Of a stretch of DNA of 31,684 nt, positions 1 through 7,750 are shown piece by piece; the stretch's first letter is position 1, and each line of letters starts with the position of its first letter. The translations under genes and the position numbers were made by a program. Below the pieces are notes generated by a model, which made no database searches, was not told the origin of the DNA, and saw only the letters and a list, made by a program, of their open reading frames with translations. This DNA is from DASWKG01 sp036396755. Lineage in GTDB: Bacteria > Actinomycetota > UBA4738 > CALAEC01. The stretch spans positions 1 through 31,684 of the forward strand of contig DASWKG010000109.1 in NCBI GenBank assembly GCA_036396755.1. The letters run 5' to 3'.

Positions 1-180
1 CTCGACCCAGCTACGCCACGGCCCCTCCAGACCCTCAGCCCCGCCGAACACTTCTGACAGGTCAGACGTGTTGGCGATCGAACAGCCCGTGGCGGCAAGC
101 AGTAGGAGCGTCAAAAGGAATGCTCCCGCCGGCCTGCGGCACAGGATGCCTGCGGTCACCAGCCGCCTTCGCCCGCTCAT
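1..180 (-). CDS. Lipoprotein N-terminus (partial)
   Basis: The gene starts at ATG 180 and runs out of the left edge, leaving 60 codons. The product begins with a basic segment (MSGRRRL), then a hydrophobic stretch (AFLLTLLLLAATGC) ending in a lipobox-like ATGC at residues 30-33. After the cysteine it becomes polar. This is the layout of a type II signal peptide, so the mature protein would be lipid-anchored outside the cytoplasmic membrane. The function cannot be read because the body of the protein lies outside the window. The ribosome site is weak (GGGG a few bases upstream). The reading frame stays open to base 1. Confidence 0.6.
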   Translation of the reverse strand, partial: MSGRRRLVTAGILCRRPAGAFLLTLLLLAATGCSIANTSDLSEVFGGAEGLEGPWRSWVE

Positions 181-415
181 ATCCCCAGCGAACCACATGT
201 ACCACTGATTGGTGTGGTCGACATCCACGCTGCTCCGTCTTGCGGGAAGAAGCCGAACTGCCAACCCCATGCGGCCATCTTATGTAGCGTCCTTGGGTAC
301 GTTTTCGAGCGGCTAAAGGCGAGGACGTCGGAGGCGTTCGTCACCAGCATGGCACCAGGACACCTTCCAACCGATCCGGGAATCGTCGAAATCGTGGGGT
401 TGACCTGCGAAAACC
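181..415. other. Gene-free spacer
   Basis: These 235 bases separate the lipoprotein start from the 3' end of the tRNA pair. A 79-codon plus-strand frame crosses it and ends inside the tRNA-Arg gene. It has no ribosome site and no family resemblance, so I do not call it a gene. I see no strong terminator. The stretch presumably holds the tRNA 3' trailer and the promoter of the lipoprotein gene. Confidence 0.5.
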
Positions 416-493
416 TGGTGCGCCCGGAGGGACTCGAACCCCCAACCTCCTGATCCGTAGTCAGGCACTCTATCCAAATTGAGCTACGGGCGC
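416..493 (-). tRNA. tRNA-Arg (anticodon ACG)
   Basis: Read on the minus strand, the acceptor arms GCGCCCG (493-487) and CGGGCGC (426-420) pair fully. The anticodon arm CCTGA/TCAGG encloses the loop CTACGGA, giving anticodon ACG, which reads CGN arginine codons once A34 is converted to inosine. The T arm carries TTCGAGT. The discriminator base is A (419), and the CCA end is encoded (418-416). It lies only 4 nt downstream of tRNA-Ser and is probably cut from the same precursor. Confidence 0.95.
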
Positions 494-497
494 AGCG

Positions 498-586
498 CGG
501 AGGCGGCGCGATTCGAACGCGCGAGGGGCTTGCACCCCAACGGGATTAGCAATCCCGCGCCATAGGCCTGACTAGGCGACGCCTCC
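498..586 (-). tRNA. tRNA-Ser (anticodon GCT)
   Basis: On the minus strand the acceptor arms GGAGGCG (586-580) and CGCCTCC (505-499) pair. The anticodon stem CGGGA/TCCCG encloses TTGCTAA, giving anticodon GCT for AGC/AGU serine codons. There is a long variable arm (GGGGTGCAAGCCCC), as expected for a class II serine tRNA, and a TTCGAAT T loop. The discriminator base is G (498). The CCA end is not encoded, because the next bases read CGC, so a tRNA nucleotidyltransferase would have to add it. Confidence 0.95.
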
Positions 587-594
587 AGGGACAG

Positions 595-600
595 AGTGTA
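595..600 (-). promoter_or_regulatory. -10 box of the tRNA-Ser/tRNA-Arg unit
   Basis: The minus-strand hexamer TACACT lies 8 nt before the mature 5' end of tRNA-Ser, the right distance for a start site at or just before the tRNA. No convincing -35 is visible. It sits back to back with the promoter of the pirin gene, 27 bp away. Confidence 0.5.
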
Positions 601-627
601 GCGAAATCCCGGCGGGCCCCGGCGGAG

Positions 628-633
628 TAGGAT
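628..633 (+). promoter_or_regulatory. -10 box of a leaderless pirin mRNA
   Basis: TAGGAT is followed by 7 nt and then the GTG start at 641. Transcription would start at or very near the G of GTG, leaving no leader. The TANNNT shape and the spacing recur before many genes in the window. Confidence 0.5.
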
Positions 634-640
634 TCGGCCC

Positions 641-1354
641 GTGATCCGCATCCGGCGCGACCCCGAGATCTACCGGAAGGACGGTGGGTGGTTCTCCGCC
701 CGCTGGCACTTCTCCTTCGACGACTACCACGACCCCGAGTTCATGGGGCTCGGCAACCTCCGGGTCTTCAACGACGACCGCCTCGAGCCGGCAGCGATCT
801 GGCCCCTGCACCCCCATCGGGACGTCGAGGGCCTGACCTACGTCGTCGAGGGCACGTTCCGGCACGAGGACGACCACGGCGGCGACGGGGTCCTGCCGGC
901 GGGGTCGGTCCAGCGGATGACCCTCGGCTCCGGCGCCTGGCACTCCGAGCAGAACGCGTCCGAGACCGAGCCGATGCGCTTCATCCAGCTCTGGATCATC
1001 CCCGAGCAGCGCGGCCTGCCCCCTTCCGTGGAGCAGAAGGCGTTCTCGACCGAGGACCGCACCGACCGCCTCCTGCGGGCGATCGCGCCCGAGGGCGGCG
1101 ATGCCGTGACGGTGCACGGCAACGCGGCCGTGTACCTCTCGCGCCTCACGACCGGGGCCGAGGTCTCGCACAAGACCCCCCACGGCATGGGCGGCTACCT
1201 CTACGTGATCTCGGGCGACCTGCGGCTCGGGGACGAGCGTCTCGCCACCGGCGACGCCGCGATGATCGTCGACGAGCCCGAGCTGCAGCTCACCGCCGGC
1301 GCGGAGACCGAGCTGATCCTCGTCGAGCCGGACCTCGGCCGCCCGGCGCGCTGA
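641..1354 (+). CDS. Pirin family protein (bicupin)
   Basis: The 237-residue product has the pirin layout of two cupin barrels. The N-terminal half contains SARWHFSFDDYHDPEFMGLGNLRVFNDDRLEP and the metal-site segment HPHRDVEGLTYVVEG, with histidines near residues 57-59 and a glutamate near 63. Then come SGAWHSEQN and FIQLWIIP, which are typical of YhhW-like pirins. Family members bind Fe(II) or a similar metal; some oxidise quercetin and others act as redox-sensing cofactors of transcription. The substrate cannot be assigned here. The GTG start is chosen because the frame begins just after a -10-like hexamer. panD follows 64 bp downstream with its own ribosome site. Confidence 0.9.
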   Translation: MIRIRRDPEIYRKDGGWFSARWHFSFDDYHDPEFMGLGNLRVFNDDRLEPAAIWPLHPHRDVEGLTYVVEGTFRHEDDHGGDGVLPAGSVQRMTLGSGAWHSEQNASETEPMRFIQLWIIPEQRGLPPSVEQKAFSTEDRTDRLLRAIAPEGGDAVTVHGNAAVYLSRLTTGAEVSHKTPHGMGGYLYVISGDLRLGDERLATGDAAMIVDEPELQLTAGAETELILVEPDLGRPAR

Positions 1355-1373
1355 CGGAACCGCCACCGCCGCG

Positions 1374-1413
1374 TATCGTTGGCGGAGTAGGCGTCTACCG
1401 AACCGCAAGGAGG
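1374..1413 (+). promoter_or_regulatory. panD promoter and ribosome site
   Basis: TATCGT at 1374-1379 resembles a -10 box. The Shine-Dalgarno sequence AAGGAGG at 1407-1413 lies 5 nt before the GTG at 1419 and decides that start over the two internal ATGs at codons 5 and 6. Unlike many neighbours, panD therefore seems to have a leader of about 30 nt. Confidence 0.5.
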
Positions 1414-1418
1414 CGACC

Positions 1419-1772
1419 GTGCGACGCATCATGATGCGCTCCAAGATCCACCGCGCCACCGTCACCGGGGTCGACCCCGGCTACGAGGGATCGATCACCC
1501 TCGACCCCCACCTGATGAAGGCGGCCGACATCCTCCCCCACGAGCAGGTCCACGTCCTCGACCTCGACAACGCGGCGAGGTTCGTGACCTACGCGATCGA
1601 GGGGGAGCCGGGCTCGGGTCAGGTCGAGCTGAACGGCGCCGCGGCCCGTCTCGTCATGCCGGGCGACCGGGTCATCGTGATCGCCTACGGTGAGATCGAC
1701 GAGACCGAGGCGGCGGCCCACCTTCCCACCGTGGTCCTCGTCGACGACCGGAACGAGCCGCTCGCGAGCTAG
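1419..1772 (+). CDS. panD: Aspartate 1-decarboxylase
   Basis: This 117-residue protein matches PanD in length and sequence. PanD is the pyruvoyl enzyme that turns L-aspartate into beta-alanine for pantothenate and coenzyme A synthesis in the cytoplasm. Visible landmarks are the N-terminal MMRSKIHRATVTG, the self-cleavage site YEGSITLD (the Gly-Ser bond is cut and the serine becomes the pyruvoyl group), FVTYAIEGEPGSG and the LNGAAARLVMPGDRVIVIAYG core. No other pantothenate gene lies nearby. The strong AAGGAGG fixes the GTG start. Confidence 0.97.
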   Translation: MRRIMMRSKIHRATVTGVDPGYEGSITLDPHLMKAADILPHEQVHVLDLDNAARFVTYAIEGEPGSGQVELNGAAARLVMPGDRVIVIAYGEIDETEAAAHLPTVVLVDDRNEPLAS

Positions 1773-1836
1773 GTCCTCCCCCAGACGGGGGAGGTATCAG
1801 GACTTCGACCTAAAGGATTCCGGGCGCTCTTGCCGA

Positions 1837-1842
1837 TACCCT
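1837..1842 (+). promoter_or_regulatory. -10 box of the histidine kinase gene
   Basis: TACCCT lies 9 nt before the GTG start at 1852. There is no Shine-Dalgarno sequence in the gap, so a leaderless or nearly leaderless mRNA is likely. Confidence 0.5.
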
Positions 1843-1851
1843 GGTCTGAAG

Positions 1852-2985
1852 GTGATCGGGGCCGCGGATCGGGACGGGCCCCGGGCGCGCGGGCTCACCC
1901 TGTTCGGCGAGGGCTCGCGCCGCAGCCGGGGGAAATCGGCGCTGGTGGTGGGCGCCCTGCTCGCCGTGTCGTGGCTCGTCGTCTACGCGGCCGGCGGCGC
2001 GAAGATCGCCCCGCACCTCTTCTACCTTCCCATCATCGTCGCGGCCGGCAGGCTCGGGCCCGCCGGGACCCTCGCCACCGCCGTCCTGGCCGGCCTCCTC
2101 GCCGGCCCGCTGCTGCCGCTCGACGTTCAGAACGGCGAGGCGCAGCCGCTGAGCGACTGGCTGATCCGGGCGACGTACTTCATCGGCATCGGGCTCTTCA
2201 CCGAGTACCTCTTCCGGCGCCTCCGCAAGACCGAATCCGATCTGTCCCTCGCCCGCAGCAAGGAGCTGCTGCAGCAGCAGGCCCGGACCGAGCTCGCACG
2301 GCGGCTCGACGAGGAACGCCGCGAGCTGCTCGCCCGCGTCGTGGGCGCGCAGGAGGAGGAGCGGCGGAGGATCGCCGGCGACATCCACGACGACTCGATC
2401 CAGGTGATGTCGGCGCTCCGCATGCGGCTCGGCGCGCTGCGGAGCCGCGTCACCGACCCCGAGGCGATCCGCCAGCTCGAGCGGCTCGAGACGACCTCCC
2501 AGGAGGCGATCGCGCGCCTCCGGAGGCTGATGTCGGACCTGAACCCCTGGGACCTCGACGATCGCGGGCTGCTCGAGACCATCCGGCGCGCGCTTCCGGA
2601 GGTGCTCGGACGCCACGGCGTCTACTACGAGCTGGACGGGGAGCTGGAGGAGGAGCCACCCCCCGAGGTCGGCACGGCGGCATATCGCATCGTGCGGGAG
2701 GCACTGCAGAACATCCGCAAGCACGCCGATGCGGGGCGCGCGGCGATCGTCGTCGAGCAGAGCCAGGACGCGCTCTCGATCCGCGTCACCGACGACGGCG
2801 TGGGCTTCGCCCCGGCCGAGGCCCAGGCCGGCCACCTCGGGCTCGTGAGCATGCGCGAGCGCGCCGAGGCGGTGGGCGGCCGGTGCACGATCACCTCCGC
2901 TCCCCGGCGCGGGACCACCGTCCACGTGGTGCTGCCGCTCGGCGAGGCCGCGGCGGTGGCGCGGGACCTGAACGACACCGCGTAG
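1852..2985 (+). CDS. Sensor histidine kinase (NarL/DesK type)
   Basis: The 377-residue product starts with three or four hydrophobic segments (about residues 29-46, 52-90 and 102-121) and a short coiled coil. A HisKA_3 dimerisation domain follows, containing EEERRRIAGDIHDDSIQ with phospho-acceptor His179. The C-terminal HATPase_c domain shows the N box (REALQNIRKHA), the G1 box (VTDDGVGF) and GHLGLVSMRERAEAVGG. Kinases of this class normally phosphorylate a NarL-type response regulator with an HTH output. None is encoded next to it, so it looks orphan in this window. The frame is open further upstream, but GTG 1852 is preferred because it follows the -10 box. The signal sensed is unknown; there is no large extracellular domain, so sensing within the membrane is possible. 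Confidence 0.88.
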   Translation: MIGAADRDGPRARGLTLFGEGSRRSRGKSALVVGALLAVSWLVVYAAGGAKIAPHLFYLPIIVAAGRLGPAGTLATAVLAGLLAGPLLPLDVQNGEAQPLSDWLIRATYFIGIGLFTEYLFRRLRKTESDLSLARSKELLQQQARTELARRLDEERRELLARVVGAQEEERRRIAGDIHDDSIQVMSALRMRLGALRSRVTDPEAIRQLERLETTSQEAIARLRRLMSDLNPWDLDDRGLLETIRRALPEVLGRHGVYYELDGELEEEPPPEVGTAAYRIVREALQNIRKHADAGRAAIVVEQSQDALSIRVTDDGVGFAPAEAQAGHLGLVSMRERAEAVGGRCTITSAPRRGTTVHVVLPLGEAAAVARDLNDTA

Positions 2986-3008
2986 ACGCGCGGAACCGTC
3001 GCCGCGAG

Positions 3009-3014
3009 TACCCT
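3009..3014 (+). promoter_or_regulatory. -10 box of the site-2 protease gene
   Basis: TACCCT lies 6 nt before ATG 3021, another leaderless arrangement. The GGGAG between them is too close to the ATG to act as a normal ribosome site. Confidence 0.5.
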
Positions 3015-3020
3015 GGGAGC

Positions 3021-3977
3021 ATGTTCGGCCGAACCTGGCGCGTTGGGCGGATCGCCGGCGTCGCCATCCGCATCGACGCCTCCTGGACCATCATCTTCGC
3101 CCTGGTCACCTGGAGCCTCTACGAGTGGCTCGGGGACCTCTACCCGCGGCTCGGGACCGGTCCCGCGCTGGCGCTCGCCGCCGCGGCATCGCTCCTGTTC
3201 TTCGGGTCGGTGCTGACCCACGAGATGGCGCACGCCGTGGTGGCCCGGCGGCGAGGCATCCCGGTCCACGGCATCACATTGTTCCTGTTCGGGGGCGCCA
3301 CCCACGCCGCCGTCGAGGCGAAGGGGCCCGGGGCGGAGTTCACGGTCGCCGCGGTTGGGCCGCTCACCAGCCTCGGCCTGGGCGCCGCCTTCGGCCTCGG
3401 GGGCATGTTCGGCGACGGGATCCTCCCCGAGGAGGTCGCGGGGACGCTCGGCTACCTCGGCATCGTGAACGTGAGCCTGGCGGTCTTCAACCTGATCCCC
3501 GGGTTCCCCCTCGACGGCGGGCGGGTCCTTCGCTCGATCGTGTGGCGTGCGACGGGAAGCATCGACCGCGCGACACGGGTCGCCGCGATCGCCGGCCAGA
3601 CGGTCGGCTACCTCCTGATGGCAGCCGGGCTCCTCTTCGTGGCGACCGGGCTCCGGACCACCGGCATCTGGTTCGCCGCCATCGGCTGGTTCCTCGCGCA
3701 GGCGGCGCGCACGAGCTACGCGCAGCAGCAGCTCCAGTCGCGGCTCGGCTCCGCCACGGCCGCTGAGGTGATGTCCTCCGCCGAGGATCTCGTGGCCGGC
3801 GATTCCGACCTCGTCGTCCCCCGCGATGCGCCGATGACCGAGGTCCTCGGGAAGCTCGAGACCGGCAAAACGCGCCGGGTGCTCGTCGCCGCCCAGGGTG
3901 ACGAGATCGTCGGGCTGATCGGCCCCGCCGACATCGCCCGCTGGCTCCGTCGCGAGGACGCCGTCGAAGCAGGATGA
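3021..3977 (+). CDS. Site-2 protease family intramembrane metalloprotease with CBS region
   Basis: The product has 318 residues. The zinc site HEMAH (His67, Glu68, His71) lies in a membrane helix, and the third ligand is in NLIPGFPLDGGR (Asp165), the NPxxPLDGG-type motif of M50 proteases. About five or six hydrophobic helices are visible. The last about 75 residues (AAEVMSSAED... MTEVLGKLETGKTRRVLVAAQGDEIVGLIGPADIARWL) resemble CBS-domain sequence, as in the Rip3-like subgroup of bacterial site-2 proteases, which may sense adenine nucleotides. Such enzymes cut membrane-bound regulators such as anti-sigma factors; the substrate is unknown here. The stop overlaps the next ATG (ATGA, 3974-3977), so the downstream membrane protein is probably translated by coupling. 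Confidence 0.9.
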   Translation: MFGRTWRVGRIAGVAIRIDASWTIIFALVTWSLYEWLGDLYPRLGTGPALALAAAASLLFFGSVLTHEMAHAVVARRRGIPVHGITLFLFGGATHAAVEAKGPGAEFTVAAVGPLTSLGLGAAFGLGGMFGDGILPEEVAGTLGYLGIVNVSLAVFNLIPGFPLDGGRVLRSIVWRATGSIDRATRVAAIAGQTVGYLLMAAGLLFVATGLRTTGIWFAAIGWFLAQAARTSYAQQQLQSRLGSATAAEVMSSAEDLVAGDSDLVVPRDAPMTEVLGKLETGKTRRVLVAAQGDEIVGLIGPADIARWLRREDAVEAG

Positions 3978-4768
3978 CTCCCGCCTCGAAGGGTCGCCGA
4001 ACCGCCTTCCTCGTCCTCACCCTGCTCGGCGGGCTCGGCCTGGGACTCGGCGCCTTCGCCTTCCCTTCGCTGGTCCTGGGATGGTTCGGCATCGGCGATC
4101 GCGAGATCCACAGGGTGCACGACCTCGCCTGGGGCGCGCACGCGGGGCTGCTCATCGCGCTGCCGCTGCTCCTTCAGTCACGGGCCCCCGAACGGAAGCC
4201 CGCGGCGATGCAACAGGCGGTGCTGGCCATGGTCGCGCTGGCCCTGGGGTACGCGATCTCCTCGAGCCTCGAGGTGTTCATCCTCATCCCGATCGTGGTG
4301 CTGGCCCTCCTCTGGTGGCTCCACCCGGCTCGAGGCCGACTGCTGGCGCGCGGCGACCGAGCCCGGCCGGTCATGTTCGCCCTCGTGTTGCTGTCCGCGA
4401 TCCCCCTCACGATGTACGCGTTTGACCAGGCCGAGGTCCAGCGGGCCTGTCCGGCCATCGGGAGCGGCACTCCCATCGACGAGCTTCCGCCGTTCCTCGA
4501 GCACTGCGACGAGTTCCACTTCGCGGGGATGGCTACCCTCTCGTTCGGGATCGTCCTCGTCGGGGCGCTCGGTTCGCTCGGGACCGGAGGGTGGCGCATC
4601 CCGGCACGCACCGCCGCGACGGCGGCGATGGTGCTCGGTCTCGCCTCGATCGTGTTCCCCAACGCGACCTCGAGCATCGGGACCCGCTGGGGCGCAATCG
4701 CCCTCGCCGGCGGGCTCGTCTACCTCACCCTGGCGGAGCTGCCGGGCCGCGGCGCCCGCGCAGGTTAG
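3974..4768 (+). CDS. Multi-spanning membrane protein of unknown function
   Basis: I do not recognise this 264-residue protein. About eight hydrophobic segments are visible, starting at residues 10-31 and 48-68, with later ones near 80-118, 130-150, 184-203, 209-230 and 236-254. A polar loop around residues 158-184 contains two cysteines (RACPAI, EHCDEF) that could form a disulfide if exported. It overlaps the site-2 protease gene by 4 bp, suggesting one transcript and a possible functional link as partner or substrate, but that is inference. The last codons face the convergent MMPL gene across a 27-bp gap. Confidence 0.75.
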   Translation: MTPASKGRRTAFLVLTLLGGLGLGLGAFAFPSLVLGWFGIGDREIHRVHDLAWGAHAGLLIALPLLLQSRAPERKPAAMQQAVLAMVALALGYAISSSLEVFILIPIVVLALLWWLHPARGRLLARGDRARPVMFALVLLSAIPLTMYAFDQAEVQRACPAIGSGTPIDELPPFLEHCDEFHFAGMATLSFGIVLVGALGSLGTGGWRIPARTAATAAMVLGLASIVFPNATSSIGTRWGAIALAGGLVYLTLAELPGRGARAG

Positions 4769-4795
4769 CGCCCACGCGGGCACAGCGACTCCCGG

Positions 4796-7123
4796 TCAGA
4801 CCCCCGCGCGAGCGGGCGCCGGCTCCTTGACCCGGTCCTCCGGTGCGCCTTCGAGCGACACGTTCGGCAGGATGCGGTCGAGCCACCCGGGCAGCCACCA
4901 GTTCCACTTGCCCATCAGGCGCATCGTCGCGGGGACGAGCACGACGCGGACGAGGGTCGCGTCGAGGAACACCGCGGTCGCCAGGCCGAAGCCCATCGAC
5001 TTGATCGGCAGGAGGCTCGCGAAGGCGAACGCCCCGAACACGGTCACCATGACGGCCGCCGCGCTCGTGATGATCTTCGCCGTGTGCTCGAGCCCCCAGC
5101 CGACGGCCTCGGTGTTGTCGTTCGACCGCAGGTACTCCTCGCGGACGCGCGCGAGCAGGAACACCTCGTAGTCCATCGAGAGCCCGAACAGGATCGTGAA
5201 CAGGAACAAGGGCAGGAACGACTCGATGTGCCCCGCGCCCTCGAACCCGAGCAGGTTCTCGAAGTGACCGTTCTGGAAGATGAACACCAGCACCCCGTAG
5301 GTGGCGAGCACCGACGCCGCGTTCATCAGGATGGCCTTCAGCGGCAGGAGGATGCTGCGGAAGAAGAGCATCAGCAGGAAGAACGACATGATCAGCACCA
5401 TCACGACGACCGGGATCATCTTCGCGCGGATCTCGTCGTTCAGGTCCACGTTCAGCGCGGGGTCGCCGCCCACCGTCACGGAGGCACCCGAGCCCACCTC
5501 GTCGGCCCGCGCGCGCAGCCGCTTGACCAGGTCGCCCGCTTCGTCGGACTGTGGCCCGTGCGCCGTCACGACCCGCAGGATCGTCGTTGTCCCGTCGGTC
5601 GAGACGAACTGCTGGAGCAGCGGCGCGGCCTCCGGTGCCGCGAGGGCCGCCTGCAGCTCCTCCGGGGTCTCCGCGGCGACGATCGTGGCGATCGAATCGA
5701 TCCGGACCACCTCGGGGTCCTCGGATGCGGCCGATGCCGTCGCCACCACGGCCGCGAGGCCCTCGCCCGCGAGGATCCCGTCCGGGTGGCGCACGAGCAC
5801 CTGCACCGGGGCCACCTGGCCCTCGCCAAAGGCGCGGCCCACCGTCTCGGCGGCGATGCGCGGCTCGGCGTCGGGCGGGAAGATCGAGGGTCCGGATGAG
5901 CCCAGCTTCAGGTCCCTGGCCGGGAACGCGAGGATCGCGAGCACCGCCACCGAGCCGGCGAGCGCCAGCCACGGCCGCCGCATCACGCCCAGCGCCCAGC
6001 GGTGCCAGAAGCGCGAGGAGCCCTCGTCGTCGGGCATCTTCCGGCGGCGGCCGAGGTGGAGGCTGTCGACCTTCTTGCCCACGAAGCCGAGCAACGCGGG
6101 CATCAGCGTGAGCGCTGCGAGGCCGGCGATCGCCACCGCGATCATCGCCCCCGCTCCCATCGAGCGGAACGCGGCGATGTTGACGAGCAGGGTGCCCGAC
6201 AGTGCCACCACCACGGTGAGCGCGGAGACCATCACGGCCTTCCCGCTCGTGGCCATGGCCCGGCCGACGGCGTCGGGAACGTCGTGGCCCTCCCGCAGCT
6301 CGTGCCGGTACCGGCTGACGACGAAGAGCGAATAGTCGATGCCCACGCCGATCCCGATCATCGACGCGATGTTCTGCGTGAAGATGCTGACGGTCGTCGC
6401 GGCCGCGAGCAGGGAGATGAGCCCGAACGAGATGGCCAGCCCGAACAGCGCCATCGCGAGCGGCAGCCCCGCCGCCACCAGCGAGCCGAAGGCCAGCACG
6501 AGGATCAGCAAGCTGATGGGAAGCGCGATCTTCTCCGCGCGCTCGAGGTCGTGGGTCGTGGTCTCGGAGAACTCCTGGTAGAAGGGGGCCGCACCGGTCA
6601 GGTACGCCTCGATCTCCCCGCCCGGCGGGATCGCCTGGTGGATGCGCCGGAGGAGCTCCGGGTTGTGCTCGAGCGCCTGGTCCTGGTCGTCGGTGAGCCC
6701 GACGCTAGCGACCAGGGTGTGGCCATCGGCCGAGATCGACTGCTCGGGCGACGCATAGGGGTCGGAGATCGCGGCGACCCCGGGGGCGTCGGACAGCGCG
6801 TCGCTGGCCGCCTCGAACGCGGCCACGAACTCCGGGTCGTCGGCGGACAGCGTCTCCGAGTACAGCACGAGCTGATCGTTCAGCTCGAACTGGCCCTCGA
6901 AGTCGCGCTCGACCGCGACGCGGACCTGATCGGACTGGGAGCCGGGTACCTCGAAGCCGCCCTGCGAGAGCCGGTCGGCCAGCTTGCCGAGCGCCGGGAA
7001 CGACGCCGCGAGCGCCAGCACCCACACGGCGACCATCCACCAGCGGCGCCGCACGGCGAACGTTCCCATGCGGTAGAACGCGGACCGTGTTCCTGCCTTC
7101 GGCGCTGCGTCGGATCGTGCCAT
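4796..7123 (-). CDS. MMPL/RND family transporter
   Basis: This 775-residue inner-membrane protein has the RND layout: a helix after a basic N-terminus (RRRWWMVAVWVLALAASFPAL), a large extracytoplasmic loop, five helices, then a second copy of the same arrangement. Family signatures include GIGVGIDYSLFVVSRYRHELREG in the first half and FGLSMDYEVFLLARVREEYLRS in the second; each carries the Asp-Tyr pair expected in the proton-relay region. MMPL proteins export lipids, siderophores or drugs using the proton gradient. The frame is open for 139 more codons upstream, but ATG 7123 is chosen for its GGGGGAG ribosome site and the start of recognisable sequence. The start overlaps the TetR stop (TGATG), so exporter and regulator are coupled. 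Confidence 0.92.
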   Translation of the reverse strand: MARSDAAPKAGTRSAFYRMGTFAVRRRWWMVAVWVLALAASFPALGKLADRLSQGGFEVPGSQSDQVRVAVERDFEGQFELNDQLVLYSETLSADDPEFVAAFEAASDALSDAPGVAAISDPYASPEQSISADGHTLVASVGLTDDQDQALEHNPELLRRIHQAIPPGGEIEAYLTGAAPFYQEFSETTTHDLERAEKIALPISLLILVLAFGSLVAAGLPLAMALFGLAISFGLISLLAAATTVSIFTQNIASMIGIGVGIDYSLFVVSRYRHELREGHDVPDAVGRAMATSGKAVMVSALTVVVALSGTLLVNIAAFRSMGAGAMIAVAIAGLAALTLMPALLGFVGKKVDSLHLGRRRKMPDDEGSSRFWHRWALGVMRRPWLALAGSVAVLAILAFPARDLKLGSSGPSIFPPDAEPRIAAETVGRAFGEGQVAPVQVLVRHPDGILAGEGLAAVVATASAASEDPEVVRIDSIATIVAAETPEELQAALAAPEAAPLLQQFVSTDGTTTILRVVTAHGPQSDEAGDLVKRLRARADEVGSGASVTVGGDPALNVDLNDEIRAKMIPVVVMVLIMSFFLLMLFFRSILLPLKAILMNAASVLATYGVLVFIFQNGHFENLLGFEGAGHIESFLPLFLFTILFGLSMDYEVFLLARVREEYLRSNDNTEAVGWGLEHTAKIITSAAAVMVTVFGAFAFASLLPIKSMGFGLATAVFLDATLVRVVLVPATMRLMGKWNWWLPGWLDRILPNVSLEGAPEDRVKEPAPARAGV

Positions 7124-7743
7124 CAGCTCCCCCTTCCTGTCTCCGCGGGCTCCCGCGGGCGAACGGCCTCGGTCAGGAGACCGACGAACGTCTCGACCAG
7201 ACGGCCGAGATCCATCTCGTGCACTCCGGAGATCTTCTCGAGGCCGATGAAGCCGGCGACCGCGACCTCGGACACGGCGCGCGCGTCGAGATCGGGACGG
7301 GCATCGCCCTCGTCCTGCGCATGCCGCAGGAGGTCGGCGGAAAGCTCGACCCACTGGTCGAACTGGCGCTTCACGATGGGCGCAAGCGAGGGGTCGGCGG
7401 ACAGCTCCTCGGCGAGCCGGCCGACGCACCGCGACGACGGGTCGGCCTCGATCATCCCGGCCACCGTCCGCATGATGCCCATGAGCCGGTCGATGGCCCG
7501 TTCGTGCTCGCTCATCGTCGCGAGCACCTTCCCGCCCCACGCCTCGTGCCGGGAGCGGAACACCTCGAGCGCGAGCGCCTCCTTCGAGTCGAAGTGGAAG
7601 TAGAACGCGCCCTTGGTGAGGCCGCTGGCGCCGACGAGGTCGTTCAGCGAGGTCGCGGCGTACCCGCGGTCGGCGAAGGCCTCGGCGGCCTTCTCGATGA
7701 TGCGGCCGCGGGTCTCCTCGCCTTTCGTCAAGCCGGGACTCAC
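7123..7743 (-). CDS. TetR family regulator, gamma-butyrolactone-receptor-like
   Basis: The 206-residue product has an N-terminal TetR HTH (TRGRIIEKAAEAFADRGYAATSLNDLVGASGLTKGAFYFHFDSKEAL, about residues 11-57) and an all-helical ligand domain. The segment QWVELSADLLRHAQDEGDARPDLDA followed by GFIGLEKISG lines up, from memory, with the ligand domain of Streptomyces ArpA-type receptors (DWIDATARML... SFTGIQLVSE). This includes a tryptophan (Trp131) at the position important for ligand binding there. The start is GTG 7743, which follows a -10 hexamer by 7 nt. The operator in its promoter supports autorepression, and the MMPL gene is the obvious co-regulated target. TetR membership is sure; the butyrolactone-receptor subgroup is a reasoned guess. 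No AfsA-like synthase is in the window. Confidence 0.88.
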   Translation of the reverse strand: MSPGLTKGEETRGRIIEKAAEAFADRGYAATSLNDLVGASGLTKGAFYFHFDSKEALALEVFRSRHEAWGGKVLATMSEHERAIDRLMGIMRTVAGMIEADPSSRCVGRLAEELSADPSLAPIVKRQFDQWVELSADLLRHAQDEGDARPDLDARAVSEVAVAGFIGLEKISGVHEMDLGRLVETFVGLLTEAVRPREPAETGRGS

Positions 7744-7750
7744 GGGCCGC

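Noticed and set aside
53..66. Palindrome TCTGACAGGTCAGA near the left edge
   Set aside because: It lies inside the lipoprotein coding region with no promoter nearby, and one such match in 31 kb is not surprising.
214..453. 79-codon plus-strand frame
   Set aside because: It ends inside tRNA-Arg, has no ribosome site or -10 box at the right distance, and its sequence is like no protein family.
7124..7540. N-terminal extension of the MMPL frame
   Set aside because: It overlaps the TetR gene in another frame and lacks membrane sequence; ATG 7123 has a strong ribosome site.
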